A stretch of DNA of 64,000 nt, taken from positions 4,092,001 to 4,156,000 of the forward strand of contig NC_007951.1 of the NCBI RefSeq assembly GCF_000013645.1, in the 5' to 3' direction. The stretch comes from Paraburkholderia xenovorans LB400 (GTDB lineage: Bacteria; Pseudomonadota; Gammaproteobacteria; Burkholderiales; Burkholderiaceae). Under the pieces are notes generated by a model. It worked only from the letters and a program-made list of their open reading frames with translations, made no database searches and was not told where the DNA came from. The translations under genes were made by a program, and so were the position numbers. The stretch's first letter is position 1. Every line of letters starts with the position of its first letter. Below, piece after piece: positions 1 through 9,544 of the stretch.

Positions 1-1
1 A

Positions 2-1108
2 TTAGTACAGCACGACCGAGCGGATCGACTCGCCCTTCTTCATCAGATCGAAGCCTTCGTTGATGCGTTCGAGCGGCAGACGGTGCGTGATCAGGTCGTC
101 GATATTGATCTTGCCTTCCATGTACCAGTCGACGATCTTCGGCACGTCCGTGCGTCCGCGCGCGCCGCCGAACGCCGAGCCTTTCCATTCGCGGCCCGTC
201 ACCAGCTGGAACGGACGCGTGCTGATCTCCTCGCCCGCCGCCGCCACGCCGATGATGAACGACTGGCCCCAGCCCTTGTGCGTGCACTCCAGCGCCTGAC
301 GCATCACCTTGGTGTTGCCGATGCACTCGAACGAATAGTCCGCGCCGCCATCAGTGAGTTGCACGATGTGATCGACCACGTTCTCCACTTCGGTCGGGTT
401 GATGAAGTGCGTCATGCCGAACTTCTTCGCGAGTTCGACGCGGCCCGAATTGATGTCCACACCGATGATCCTGTCCGCGCCGACCATTTTGGCACCCTGG
501 ATCACGTTCAGGCCGATGCCGCCGAGACCGAACACCACCACGTTCGCGCCGGCCTCGACCTTGGCCGAATACACGACCGCGCCCACGCCCGTCGTCACAC
601 CGCAGCCGATGTAGCAGATCTTGTCGAAGGGCGCGTCTTCACGCACCTTGGCGACCGCGATTTCCGGCACGACGATGTAGTTCGAAAACGTGGACGTGCC
701 CATGTAGTGGAACAAAGGCTTGCCGTCGATCGAGAAACGCGAGGTCGAGTCGGGCATCAGACCCTTGCCCTGCGTCGATCGGATTGCCTGACAGAGATTG
801 GTCTTGCGCGACAGGCAGAACTTGCACTGCCGGCATTCCGGCGTGTAGAGCGGAATGACGTGGTCGCCCTTCTTCAGCGTGCCGACACCCGGCCCGGTGT
901 CGACGATCACGCCCGCGCCTTCGTGGCCGAGAATCGCCGGGAAAATGCCTTCCGGATCCGCGCCGGAGAGCGTGTAGTAATCGGTATGGCAGATGCCCGT
1001 GGCCTTCACTTCGATCAGGACTTCACCGGCCCGCGGACCTTCCAGATCGACTTCCTCGATCGTCAACGGGGCGCCGGCTTTCCATGCGATTGCTGCTTTG
1101 GTCTTCAT
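2..1108 (-). CDS. frmA: S-(hydroxymethyl)glutathione dehydrogenase / class III alcohol dehydrogenase
   Basis: 368-residue zinc-dependent medium-chain dehydrogenase. The family oxidises S-hydroxymethylglutathione (the glutathione-formaldehyde adduct) with NAD+ and reduces S-nitrosoglutathione. Visible features are catalytic-zinc ligand Cys40, the GHE motif at 61-63, the structural-zinc cysteines Cys92, Cys95, Cys98 and Cys106, a GVTTGVG stretch and a GLGGIG Rossmann loop. The start at MKTKAAIAW was chosen because homologues begin there; the 22 codons upstream have no family character. The gene is complete: its stop codon is the second to fourth base of the window. A partner S-formylglutathione hydrolase would be expected just outside the window, but that cannot be seen. 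Also called adhC. Family assignment is secure. Confidence 0.95.
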   Translation of the reverse strand: MKTKAAIAWKAGAPLTIEEVDLEGPRAGEVLIEVKATGICHTDYYTLSGADPEGIFPAILGHEGAGVIVDTGPGVGTLKKGDHVIPLYTPECRQCKFCLSRKTNLCQAIRSTQGKGLMPDSTSRFSIDGKPLFHYMGTSTFSNYIVVPEIAVAKVREDAPFDKICYIGCGVTTGVGAVVYSAKVEAGANVVVFGLGGIGLNVIQGAKMVGADRIIGVDINSGRVELAKKFGMTHFINPTEVENVVDHIVQLTDGGADYSFECIGNTKVMRQALECTHKGWGQSFIIGVAAAGEEISTRPFQLVTGREWKGSAFGGARGRTDVPKIVDWYMEGKINIDDLITHRLPLERINEGFDLMKKGESIRSVVLY

Positions 1109-1334
1109 CGTGAATGCTCCTGTGAGTCTGTCAATGCAAGGCGCGTTGCGTGCCCGGAACCCCGCGGCGCGCACGTGCTGCGATTCGGTACTGCGGTTGA
1201 TGCGTGTGCCGCACCAGGGGCAAAGCCTGTTGCCGCCACCCGGCGCAGTGCGCCGAGCTACACGTTAGCGCGCGAAACACGTAATGGTATTGCAAAGTGC
1301 GTCACTGCATTGTCTGAACCTGATATGAAAACGC

Positions 1335-2780
1335 TCACCGCGAATGCGTGCCGTCGAACCATGTTTCGACGCGCCCATAGAGATCGAGAAAGCGCGCGTA
1401 GCGTTCGGCGAGCGCCGCATCGCCTCGCGGACCGGCGACACGCGTCGCGCCGGGCGCGAGCGCGGCGAGATCGCGCGCGTGCCAGTGCCCGCTCGCAAGG
1501 CCGCCGAGAATGGCCGCGCCGCGCGGCGCGGCGTTCGGACAATCGACCGCGTGCAGTTCGACGTTCAACGCATCGGCGAGCAACTGCCGCCAGTGCGCGT
1601 CGATGGAACCGCCGCCCGCCAGCTTCAATGCCGTCACCGTCGCGCCGCTCGCGCGAATCGCGTCGAGGCCGGCGCGCAACGAGAACGCGACGCCTTCGAA
1701 CGCGGCGCGCATCATCGTGCCGCGCGTGTGATCGAGGGCAAGGCCGAGCCAGCCGCCGCGCGCCATCGGGTTGAGCCAGGGCGTGCGTTCGCCCGTGAGA
1801 TAAGGCAGAAACGTGAGGCCCGACGCAGCCGTTGTGCTCGCGCCGGCTGCGTCGCCGAACGCGTCACGATACGCATCGGCCCATTCATACGACAGCCAGC
1901 CGCGTACCCGTTCGAGCGCAATGCCGACGTTCTGCATTGCCGCCATCCGGTACCAGTGGTCGCTCGCCGCCCGATAGCGATGCAAGCCTCTGGCCGCCGC
2001 AGGCGCACACTCGGCCAGTACGACGATTTGTCCGCCGGTGCCGGTGGTCAGCAAGGCGTCGCCGTCGTGCGCGAGTCCGCTGCCGAGTGCGGCGCACGGC
2101 GTATCCGCTGCGCCCGTCGCGAGCACGATGCCGGGGCGCAAACCCAGAGCCTGTGCCGCCTTTTCCGATAGCACGCCACCCGCGGCATAAGACGGCGCCA
2201 GCGGCGCGAACCACGCGCGCGGAATACCGAGCCGATCGAGTAGCGCCGCGTCCCACATGCCCGCTGGATCGGCGAGCGCGGTGGCGCAGGCATCGGACGG
2301 ATCGGTCACGACAGCGCCGCCCAGCGCGACGCGCAGCCAGTCTTTCGGTTGCAGCGCCCAACGCGTGCGGCTCGCGGACTGCGGTTCGTGCAACACGATC
2401 CAGCGCAGCAGCGGACCGGCCATGCCCGGCGCAACCGGATTCGGCTGCGGCTCGGGCCACGCGTCGAGCAAGGCCAGCGCGCGGGTGTCGGGCCACAGCA
2501 TGGCGGGCCGCACGGCCTCGCCCGCCTCGTCGATCAGCACGACGCCGTGCATCTGGCCGGAAAAGCCAATGGCCCGCACCTCGCGGCGCAGACCGTCCGG
2601 CAGACGTGCGGCGGCTTCGCACAGCGCGCGCCACCACGTTTGCACCGACGTCTCCGCCCAACCCGCATGCGGCGTTTCGATTGCATAAGCGACGCTCGCC
2701 ACCGCCTGCTCGCGACCGTTTTCGTCGACGATCGCCACTTTGAGAGAGCCGGTGCCCAGGTCGATGCCGAGAAAACTCAT
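1335..2780 (-). CDS. xylB: Xylulokinase (FGGY carbohydrate kinase)
   Basis: 481 residues, the usual size for xylulokinase. It phosphorylates D-xylulose to D-xylulose 5-phosphate with ATP in the cytoplasm. The N-terminal FGGY lobe starts FLGIDLGTGSLK (phosphate-binding loop) and continues with GFSGQMHGVVLID, the substrate-side motif of xylulokinases. The C-terminal lobe has ATGAADTPCAALG, TTGTGGQI and LAGGGS. The start is the ATG at 2780, because homologues begin MSFLGIDLGT; an upstream extension of the frame has no family similarity. No other pentose genes adjoin it, so the gene stands alone with its own promoter in the following divergent gap. Specificity for xylulose over other FGGY substrates is inferred from motifs. 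Confidence 0.88.
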   Translation of the reverse strand: MSFLGIDLGTGSLKVAIVDENGREQAVASVAYAIETPHAGWAETSVQTWWRALCEAAARLPDGLRREVRAIGFSGQMHGVVLIDEAGEAVRPAMLWPDTRALALLDAWPEPQPNPVAPGMAGPLLRWIVLHEPQSASRTRWALQPKDWLRVALGGAVVTDPSDACATALADPAGMWDAALLDRLGIPRAWFAPLAPSYAAGGVLSEKAAQALGLRPGIVLATGAADTPCAALGSGLAHDGDALLTTGTGGQIVVLAECAPAAARGLHRYRAASDHWYRMAAMQNVGIALERVRGWLSYEWADAYRDAFGDAAGASTTAASGLTFLPYLTGERTPWLNPMARGGWLGLALDHTRGTMMRAAFEGVAFSLRAGLDAIRASGATVTALKLAGGGSIDAHWRQLLADALNVELHAVDCPNAAPRGAAILGGLASGHWHARDLAALAPGATRVAGPRGDAALAERYARFLDLYGRVETWFDGTHSR

Positions 2781-3204
2781 GGATGATTGAGCGTGAAATT
2801 GGGAATCGAGATGAACACGCGAAAGCGTGCCCGAAAGCTGTATTTTTTCACCGGCGTACTGCTTCGGCAAAGCGCGCAAACGCATGCCGACAATCCCGGA
2901 TCGCGGGTTAACCCACCCGCGCCGCAAGCCGCATCAAAACAGGACTATGCGGCGAGCGGGATACACCTCATTGATTCTCACACATATCACGCGAAGCCGG
3001 GCTTGCGCGACACACGGCCTCGCGTCCCCCCTGCAAGGGGCTGACCGCCAATGAACCCGGTCCGCACATTGATATTGGCTTTCAAAAGGCGCGCACGCAT
3101 ATCGTCACCGGGAATGCCGGAATAGGCTCCAGCGGTCTTGTTGCGCCTTTTCGTCCCCGATACCTTGGAGCCATCCCAAAAACGAGATGGTGGAGACAGA
3201 CGAT
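2781..3204. other. Divergent intergenic region between xylB and the NCS2 permease gene
   Basis: This 424-bp gap must hold the promoters of both flanking genes. I see a perfect 10-bp palindrome GGGTTAACCC at 2905-2914, a possible operator on the xylB side. I also see a 7-bp perfect inverted repeat GGCTCCA/TGGAGCC at 3125-3131 and 3166-3172 in the leader of the permease gene. No convincing open reading frame lies in the gap. Confidence 0.5.
3125..3172 (+). promoter_or_regulatory. Candidate structured leader (hairpin) of the NCS2 permease gene
   Basis: Arms GGCTCCA (3125-3131) and TGGAGCC (3166-3172) close a 34-nt internal region and end 32 nt before the chosen start codon. Purine-responsive riboswitches are known upstream of some bacterial xanthine permease genes, but I cannot match this sequence to a class. 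Treat it as a structure candidate only. Confidence 0.25.
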
Positions 3205-4614
3205 ATGCAATCGAACGCGGTTCACCCGTGCGACCAGCGACTGCCCGCAGGCCAGTTGCTCACCCTCGGCATTCAGCACGTTCTGGTGATGTACGCCGGC
3301 GCGGTCGCCGTCCCGCTGATCATCGGCGCGGCGCTCAAGTTGCCGAAGGACCAGATCGCCTTCCTGATCAGCGCTGACCTGTTTTCCTGCGGCATCGCCA
3401 CGCTGATCCAGACACTCGGCCTGTGGATCTTCGGCATCCGTCTGCCGGTCATCATGGGCTGCACGTTCGCGGCCGTCGGGCCGATGGTCGCGATCGGCAC
3501 CAATCCCTCGCTCGGCATTCTCGACATTTTCGGCTCGACGATTGCGGCCGGTGTGGTCGGGATCCTGCTCGCGCCGGCGGTCGGCAAGTTGCTGCGGTTC
3601 TTTCCGCCGGTCGTGATCGGCGTGGTGATCTCGGTGATCGGTCTGTCGCTGATGGAAGTCGGCATCAACTGGGCGGCCGGCGGCGTGGGCAATCCCGATT
3701 ACGGCAATCCGGTCTATCTCGGCCTCTCGCTGATCGTGCTGATGCTGATCCTGCTGATCAACAAGTTCGCCCGGGGCTTCCTCGCCAATATCTCGGTGCT
3801 GCTCGGCATTGTCGCGGGCTTCGTGATCGCGCTGGCGCTCGGCCGCGTCAATATGGAAGGCGTGACGCACGCACCGTGGGTCGGCTTCATCATGCCGTTC
3901 CACTTCGGCCTGCCGCACTTCGACCCGCTGTCGATCGCGACGATGGTCACCGTGATGTTCGTCACCTTCATCGAATCGACCGGCATGTTTCTCGCGGTCG
4001 GCGACATGGTGGACCGCCCGGTCGATCAGAAGACGCTGGTGCGCGGCCTGCGCGTAGACGGCCTGGGCACGCTGATCGGCGGCATCTTCAACTCGTTTCC
4101 GCATACCTCGTTCTCGCAGAACGTCGGCCTGATCGGCGTGACCGGCGTGAAGAGCCGCTTTGTCTGCGCGATGGGCGGCGTGATCCTGGTGCTGCTGGGC
4201 CTGTTCCCGAAGATGGCGCAGGTGGTCGCGTCGGTGCCGGCCTTCGTGCTCGGCGGCGCGGGCATCGTGATGTTCGGCATGGTTGCGGCGAACGGCATCA
4301 AGGTGCTCTCGAAGGTCGACTTCGTGAAGAACCACCACAACCTGTTTATCGTCGCGGTCAGTATCGGCCTGGGTCTCGTGCCGGTGGTGTCGCCGCACTT
4401 CTTTTCGAAGCTGCCGCCGGCGCTCTCGCCGCTGCTGCATAGCGGGATTCTGCTGGCTTCCGTGTCGGCGGTCGTGCTGAACCTGATCTTCAACGGCGTG
4501 AAGAGCGAGAAGAAGGCACGCTGCGAGATTCGCAGCGCCGGACACGATTTCGACGGACGCGGCGGCAACGAACCACGACGCGACGAGATGCTGCGCGCAG
4601 CGGACCTGCACTGA
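3205..4614 (+). CDS. NCS2-family nucleobase:cation symporter (xanthine/uracil permease type)
   Basis: 469-residue polytopic inner membrane protein of the nucleobase-ascorbate transporter (NCS2) family, which takes up xanthine, uric acid or uracil with protons. It opens with QLLTLGIQHVLVMYAGAVAVPLIIG, the family signature, and has QTLGLWIFGIRLPVIMG, the ESTG motif in TM8 (FVTFIESTGMFLAVGD) and NSFPHTSFSQNVGL in TM10. The start is placed at MQSNAV (3205) because GGAG lies about 9 nt upstream; an in-frame ATG at 3187 overlaps that ribosome-binding site and is less likely. The C-terminal tail after the last helix is about 40 residues, polar and cytoplasmic. Substrate is probably a purine (the QNVGL type is common in xanthine/urate permeases), but this is inference. 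Confidence 0.9.
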   Translation: MQSNAVHPCDQRLPAGQLLTLGIQHVLVMYAGAVAVPLIIGAALKLPKDQIAFLISADLFSCGIATLIQTLGLWIFGIRLPVIMGCTFAAVGPMVAIGTNPSLGILDIFGSTIAAGVVGILLAPAVGKLLRFFPPVVIGVVISVIGLSLMEVGINWAAGGVGNPDYGNPVYLGLSLIVLMLILLINKFARGFLANISVLLGIVAGFVIALALGRVNMEGVTHAPWVGFIMPFHFGLPHFDPLSIATMVTVMFVTFIESTGMFLAVGDMVDRPVDQKTLVRGLRVDGLGTLIGGIFNSFPHTSFSQNVGLIGVTGVKSRFVCAMGGVILVLLGLFPKMAQVVASVPAFVLGGAGIVMFGMVAANGIKVLSKVDFVKNHHNLFIVAVSIGLGLVPVVSPHFFSKLPPALSPLLHSGILLASVSAVVLNLIFNGVKSEKKARCEIRSAGHDFDGRGGNEPRRDEMLRAADLH

Positions 4615-4664
4615 ACGGCACGCAATCCGGCGCCGCGCGAGCAATGTCGCGCGAGCGCCGTGCA

Positions 4665-4697
4665 TAAAAAAACGCCACGGCATGCCGTGGCGTTTTT
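4665..4697. terminator. Bidirectional intrinsic terminator
   Basis: A run of A residues, then the self-complementary stem GCCACGGCATGCCGTGGC, then CGTTTTTC. It lies between the convergent permease gene and the efflux channel gene and can serve both strands. Confidence 0.85.
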
Positions 4698-4767
4698 CAT
4701 GTGACTGGCCCCGCAGAACGGTTTTACTGAAACAGAAACCCGCCTTGCGCGCCTGAAGCTACAGGAC

Positions 4768-6315
4768 TCAACCCGCCGTAGCGGCCGAAGCCGCCACCGG
4801 CGCACTCGCCGCACCGTAGTCGACCGGCGCGTCGGCCGGCCGCGGCTGATCGCCGTTGTGCTCGACCCAGCCGCCGCCCAGTGCCTGATACAACGTCACG
4901 AGGTTCTGCAGACGTTCCATCCGGGCCGTGACCAGCAACTGCTGCGACGAATACAGATCCGTCTGCGCGGTCAGCACCGACAGATAACTATCGACGCCAT
5001 TCGTATAGCGCAGATTCGACAGATCCAGCCGGCGTTGTTCCGCAAAAGTATTGCGCTCCAGCGCCTGGATCTGCTGATCGTACGTGCCGCGTGCCGCCAG
5101 GGCGTCTGCCACTTCGCGGAAGGCCGTCTGGATCGCCTTTTCATACGTGGCGATCTGGACTTTCTTCTGGATGTTGGCGAGATCGAGGTTGGCAAGATTC
5201 TGCCCGCCTTCGAAGATCGGCAGCGTGATCGACGGCGCGAAGCTCCACGCCGCCGAACCCGGCTTGAACAACCCGCCGAGCGACGGGCTCAGCGTACCGA
5301 AGCTGCCGGTCAGCGAAACCTTCGGGAAGAACGCGGCCCGCGCCGCGCCGATGTTCGCGTTGGCGGCCAGCAGATTCTCTTCGGCCTCCATGATGTCCGG
5401 CCGGCGCGTCAGCAGATCGGACGGCAGACCCGCCGGAATATCCGTGAGCAGATTCTGGTTGTCCAGCGTCATGCCCGGCGGCAGATCGTCCGGCAACGGC
5501 TCGCCGAGAAGCAGCACGAGCGCGTTATCCGCCTGAGCCCGCAGCCGCTGCTGCTGCTGCAGGTTGGCCAGGGCCTGCTCGACCACGGTTTGCGACTGGC
5601 GCAGATCCAGTTCCGAACCCGTACCGTTGTCGAACTGCAGCTTGGCGATCCGATACGATTCCTGCGAGGTCTTCAACGTGTTCTCGGTGACCTTCAGCAG
5701 GTCGTCGAGTTCGAGCACCGTCATGTACTGGTTCGCCACCTGCGAGACCAGCGTGATTTCCGCCGCCTTGCGCGCCTGAGCCGTGGCCAGGTACTGCGCC
5801 AACGCCTGATCCTTCAGGCTCTGAATCCGCCCGAAGAAGTCGATTTCCCACGACGCGTTCAGCCCGACCGAGTACGAGTTGGAAATCGTCTGGTCGAAGA
5901 ACGACAGGTCTTTAGGCGTGCGCTGCTTGGTTTGCGACGCCGAGGCGTCGAGCGTAGGCAGCAGGCCGGCGCGAACGATCCGGAACTGCGCGGCCGAAGC
6001 CTGCATGTTCAGCACCGACACGCGCAGATCGCGGTTGTTCTTCAGCGCGATCTCGATCAACCGCTGCATGCGCGGATCGACGAAGAAATCGCGCCAGCCG
6101 ATATCCGCCGCGGCCTGGCCGCTCGCGGTGCGCGCGGCGCCTGTCGTGCCGGGCTGCTGCTGGCCCGGCTGGGTCGCGCCCGGTTGCGTGTCGTACACGC
6201 CGCCGGTCGGGAAGGTCGCCGTGACGGGTGCGGCCGGGCGCTCATATTTCGGCGCCATCGTGCAACCCGCCGCGAACAGCGCGACCGCCACTGCAATCAG
6301 AGAGTGTTTTTGCAT
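4768..6315 (-). CDS. oprB: RND efflux outer membrane channel lipoprotein (OprM/NodT family)
   Basis: 515-residue outer membrane factor. The signal peptide ends in the lipobox AAGC at about residues 15-18 (MQKHSLIAVAVALFAAGC), so the protein is probably lipid-anchored. Two outer-membrane-efflux repeats follow, with typical stretches such as NNRDLRVSVLNMQASAAQFRI, SWEIDFFGRI and RRPDIMEAEENLLAANANIGAARAAFFP. It forms the trimeric exit duct for the pump encoded just upstream; its ATG is 1 nt after the pump's stop codon, so the two are tightly co-transcribed. The C-terminal tail is Ala/Pro-rich. The symbol follows the Burkholderia BpeAB-OprB system and is probable rather than proven. Confidence 0.9.
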   Translation of the reverse strand: MQKHSLIAVAVALFAAGCTMAPKYERPAAPVTATFPTGGVYDTQPGATQPGQQQPGTTGAARTASGQAAADIGWRDFFVDPRMQRLIEIALKNNRDLRVSVLNMQASAAQFRIVRAGLLPTLDASASQTKQRTPKDLSFFDQTISNSYSVGLNASWEIDFFGRIQSLKDQALAQYLATAQARKAAEITLVSQVANQYMTVLELDDLLKVTENTLKTSQESYRIAKLQFDNGTGSELDLRQSQTVVEQALANLQQQQRLRAQADNALVLLLGEPLPDDLPPGMTLDNQNLLTDIPAGLPSDLLTRRPDIMEAEENLLAANANIGAARAAFFPKVSLTGSFGTLSPSLGGLFKPGSAAWSFAPSITLPIFEGGQNLANLDLANIQKKVQIATYEKAIQTAFREVADALAARGTYDQQIQALERNTFAEQRRLDLSNLRYTNGVDSYLSVLTAQTDLYSSQQLLVTARMERLQNLVTLYQALGGGWVEHNGDQPRPADAPVDYGAASAPVAASAATAG

Positions 6316-6316
6316 C

Positions 6317-9300
6317 TCAGTGTCCGTCCTTGCCCGAGCCTTCATCAGCCGCCCCGCCGCCCTGGCCGTCATGCGGATGGTGCTGGTTATAGTGTGCGAG
6401 CGCCTCATCCGGGTCTTCCTTCTCGCCGCCGAACTTCGCACGGATCACGACGAAGAACATCGGGATCATGAAAATCGCGAGGAAGGTCGCCGTCAACATC
6501 CCGCCGATCACGCCGGTACCGATCGCGTGCTGGCTGGCCGAGCCCGCGCCGTTACTGATGGCGAGCGGCATCACGCCGAGAATGAACGCGAGCGAGGTCA
6601 TCAGGATTGGACGCAGCCGCAGACGCGCTGCTTCCAGCGCGGCCTCGACCGGCCCCATGCCTTCACTCTGCTGCAGTTCGCGGGCGAATTCCACGATCAG
6701 AATCGCGTTCTTCGCCGACAGGCCCACGGTGGTCAACAGACCCACCTGGAAGAACACGTCGTTCTCGAGCCCGCGCAGCGTGGCGGCCAGCAGTGCGCCG
6801 ATCACGCCGAGCGGCACCACCATGATCACCGAGAACGGGATCGACCAGCTTTCATACAGTGCCGCGAGACACAGGAACACGACGAGGATCGAGATGCCGT
6901 ACAGAATCGGCGCCTGCGAACCGGACTGGCGCTCCTGCAGCGACAGGCCCGTCCATTCGTAGCCGACACCCGCCGGCAGCTTCGCCACCAGGGCTTCCAT
7001 CGCCGTCATGGCCTGACCGGTCGACTTGCCCGGTGCCGCCGCGCCCTGGATTTCCACCGCGGAAATACCGTTGTAGCGTTCCAGCTTCGGCGAACCGTAG
7101 GTCCACGTGCCGCTCGCGAACGACGAGAACGGCACCATGTTACCCGCGCCATTACGCACGTACCACGCGTTCAGGTCTTCCGGTTTCATGCGGAACGGCG
7201 CGTCGCCCTGCAAATACACCTTCTTGATCCGGCCGTCGGTATCGAGGAAGTTGTTCACGTACTGCGACGCCCACGCGATCGAGAACGTCTGGTCGATCGC
7301 GGACAGCGACACGCCGAGCGCCGAAGCCTTCTCGTGGTCGATATCCACCTTGAACTGCGGCGTGTCGTTCAGGCCGTTCGGACGCACCTGAGCCAGCGTC
7401 GGATCTTTCGCCGCCATGCCCAGCAACATATTGCGTGCTTCCATCAGCTTTTCGTGACCGACGCCCGCGCGATCCTGCAATTCGAAGTCGAAGCCCGCGG
7501 CGGTGCCGAGTTCAGGAATCGACGGCGGATTCACCGGATACACCAGCGCGTTCTTGTAGCTGCCGAAGTGCATGAAGAGACGGCCCACCAGCGCCTGCAC
7601 CTTCTGGTCCGAGTGCTGACGTTGCGCGTAATCCTTCATGCGCACGAACACGAGACCCGCATTCTGGCCGCGACCGGCAAAGCTGAAGCCGTTCACGGTA
7701 AAGGTCGATTCGACGATGCTCTTCTCGGTGTTGAGCAGATAGTCGGACACGTCCTTCAACGCGCGCGCCGTGGTTTCCTGCGTCGAGCCCGACGGCGTTT
7801 GCACCAGCACGAACATCGTGCCCTGGTCTTCGTCAGGCAGGAACGACTTGGGCAACTTCACGAACAGCAGGCCGACCGCGAAAATCACTACCATATAGAT
7901 GATCAGCCAGCGGCCCGAGCGCTTGATCACGTGGTGCACGCCGGAGTGATACTTGTCGCGGCTCTTGTTGAAGGTGCGGTTGAACCAGCCGAAGAAACCG
8001 GTGGTTTTTTCCTGATGACCCTTTTCGATCGGCTTGAGGATCGTCGCGCACAATGCCGGCGTCAGAATCAACGCCACCAGCACGGACAGCACCATGGCCG
8101 CCACGATCGTCAGCGAGAACTGCCGGTAAATTGCGCCGACCGAACCGCCCGAGAACGCCACCGGCACGAACACCGCCGACAACACGAGCGCCACGCCGAC
8201 CAGCGCGCCAGTAATCTGATCCATCGCCTTGCGGGTTGCATCACGAGGCGATAAGCCCTCCTCCTGCATCACCCGCTCGACGTTTTCCACCACCACGATC
8301 GCATCGTCCACCAGCAAGCCGATCGCCAGCACGAGCCCGAACATGGACAGCGTGTTGATCGAGAAGCCCACCAGCCCCATGATCGCGAACGTGCCCAGCA
8401 GCACCACCGGCACGGCGATCGTCGGGATCAGCGTGGCGCGCAGGTTCTGCAGGAACAGGTACATGACCAGGAACACCAGCACGATACCTTCGAGCAGCGT
8501 CTTGACCACTTCTTCGATCGACAGGCGCACGAACGGCGTGGTGTCGTACGGGTACTGCACGACCAGACCGTGCGGGAAGTACTTGGACAGTTCGGCGACC
8601 TTCGCGCGCACCGCCGTGGCGGTGGCCAGCGCGTTCGCGCCGGTAGCGAGCTGAATACCGAAGCCTGCCGTAGGCTGGCCGTTGTACTTGGTGTCGAAGT
8701 TGTAGTTTTCGCCACCCAGCTCGATGCGGCCGACGTCCTTGATACGGACCTGCGAGCCGTCCGGGTTCACCTTCAGCAACACGTTGCCGAACTGTTCAGG
8801 CGTGTTCAGCAGCGTGGCTTCCGTGATGGTGGCCTGCAACACCTGGCCCGGCACCGACGGCGTGCCGCCGAGCGAACCGCCCGCGACCTGCACGTTCTGC
8901 GCCGTCAACGCCGTTTGCACATCCACCGGCGTGAGGCCGAAGTTGGTGAGCTTGTTCGCGTCCAGCCAGATCCGCATGGCGTACTGCGAGCCGAACAGCG
9001 TCACCGTGCCCACGCCGTCGATACGGCTGACCGGATCCTGAATGTTCGACGCGACGTAGTTCGCCAGGTCGTACTTGTTCATGCTGCCGTCTTCGGACAC
9101 GAACGCCATGACCAGCAGGAAGCTGCTGCTCGACTTCGTGACCTTGGTGCCCAGCTGTTGCACGGCTTGCGGCAGCAGCGGCGTGGCGAGCTGCAGCTTG
9201 TTCTGCACCTGCACCTGCGCGATGTCAGGATTGGTGCCGGCCGCGAACGTCAGCGTGATGGTTGCCGTGCCCGAGTCGTCCGACGTGGACGACAGGTACA

Positions 9301-9526
9301 GCAAGTGGTCGAGACCACTCATCTGCTGCTCGATCACCTGCGTGACGGTGTTTTCCACCGTCTTCGCCGAGGCGCCCGGGTACGTAGCGCTGATCTGCAC
9401 GGCCGGCGGCGCGATGGTCGGGTATTGCGCGATCGGCAGCGTAAAGACCGACGCGATACCCGCGAGCATCAGAATAATGGCGATCACCCATGCAAAAATC
9501 GGGCGATCAATGAAGAACTTTGCCAT
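6317..9526 (-). CDS. bpeB: RND multidrug efflux inner membrane pump (HAE1 family, AcrB/MexB/BpeB-like)
   Basis: 1069 residues, the full length for an HAE1 pump. It starts MAKFFIDRPIFAWVIAIILML, the standard first transmembrane helix. The proton-relay motif LLVDDAIVVVENVERVM (two Asp in TM4) is intact, as are TVGLSAKNAILIVEFA (TM10-11) and the GxxxSxxxP-type stretch in the C-terminal half. It pumps hydrophobic and amphiphilic drugs from the periplasm and inner membrane into the outer channel using proton-motive force. It is the middle gene of a three-gene operon (adaptor 18 nt upstream, channel 1 nt downstream). The C-terminus is His/Gly/Asp-rich, as in many relatives. Confidence 0.95.
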   Translation of the reverse strand: MAKFFIDRPIFAWVIAIILMLAGIASVFTLPIAQYPTIAPPAVQISATYPGASAKTVENTVTQVIEQQMSGLDHLLYLSSTSDDSGTATITLTFAAGTNPDIAQVQVQNKLQLATPLLPQAVQQLGTKVTKSSSSFLLVMAFVSEDGSMNKYDLANYVASNIQDPVSRIDGVGTVTLFGSQYAMRIWLDANKLTNFGLTPVDVQTALTAQNVQVAGGSLGGTPSVPGQVLQATITEATLLNTPEQFGNVLLKVNPDGSQVRIKDVGRIELGGENYNFDTKYNGQPTAGFGIQLATGANALATATAVRAKVAELSKYFPHGLVVQYPYDTTPFVRLSIEEVVKTLLEGIVLVFLVMYLFLQNLRATLIPTIAVPVVLLGTFAIMGLVGFSINTLSMFGLVLAIGLLVDDAIVVVENVERVMQEEGLSPRDATRKAMDQITGALVGVALVLSAVFVPVAFSGGSVGAIYRQFSLTIVAAMVLSVLVALILTPALCATILKPIEKGHQEKTTGFFGWFNRTFNKSRDKYHSGVHHVIKRSGRWLIIYMVVIFAVGLLFVKLPKSFLPDEDQGTMFVLVQTPSGSTQETTARALKDVSDYLLNTEKSIVESTFTVNGFSFAGRGQNAGLVFVRMKDYAQRQHSDQKVQALVGRLFMHFGSYKNALVYPVNPPSIPELGTAAGFDFELQDRAGVGHEKLMEARNMLLGMAAKDPTLAQVRPNGLNDTPQFKVDIDHEKASALGVSLSAIDQTFSIAWASQYVNNFLDTDGRIKKVYLQGDAPFRMKPEDLNAWYVRNGAGNMVPFSSFASGTWTYGSPKLERYNGISAVEIQGAAAPGKSTGQAMTAMEALVAKLPAGVGYEWTGLSLQERQSGSQAPILYGISILVVFLCLAALYESWSIPFSVIMVVPLGVIGALLAATLRGLENDVFFQVGLLTTVGLSAKNAILIVEFARELQQSEGMGPVEAALEAARLRLRPILMTSLAFILGVMPLAISNGAGSASQHAIGTGVIGGMLTATFLAIFMIPMFFVVIRAKFGGEKEDPDEALAHYNQHHPHDGQGGGAADEGSGKDGH

Positions 9527-9544
9527 GAGGCGGGCTCCCTGTTA

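Noticed and set aside
83..1774. Very long plus-strand open frame opposite the formaldehyde dehydrogenase and xylulokinase genes
   Set aside because: Arg/Ala/His-rich translation without domains, lying antisense to two well-supported genes; typical of high-GC antisense frames.
3082..4683. 533-codon minus-strand frame opposite the NCS2 permease
   Set aside because: His/Arg/Asp-rich antisense shadow; the plus-strand gene has clear transporter motifs.
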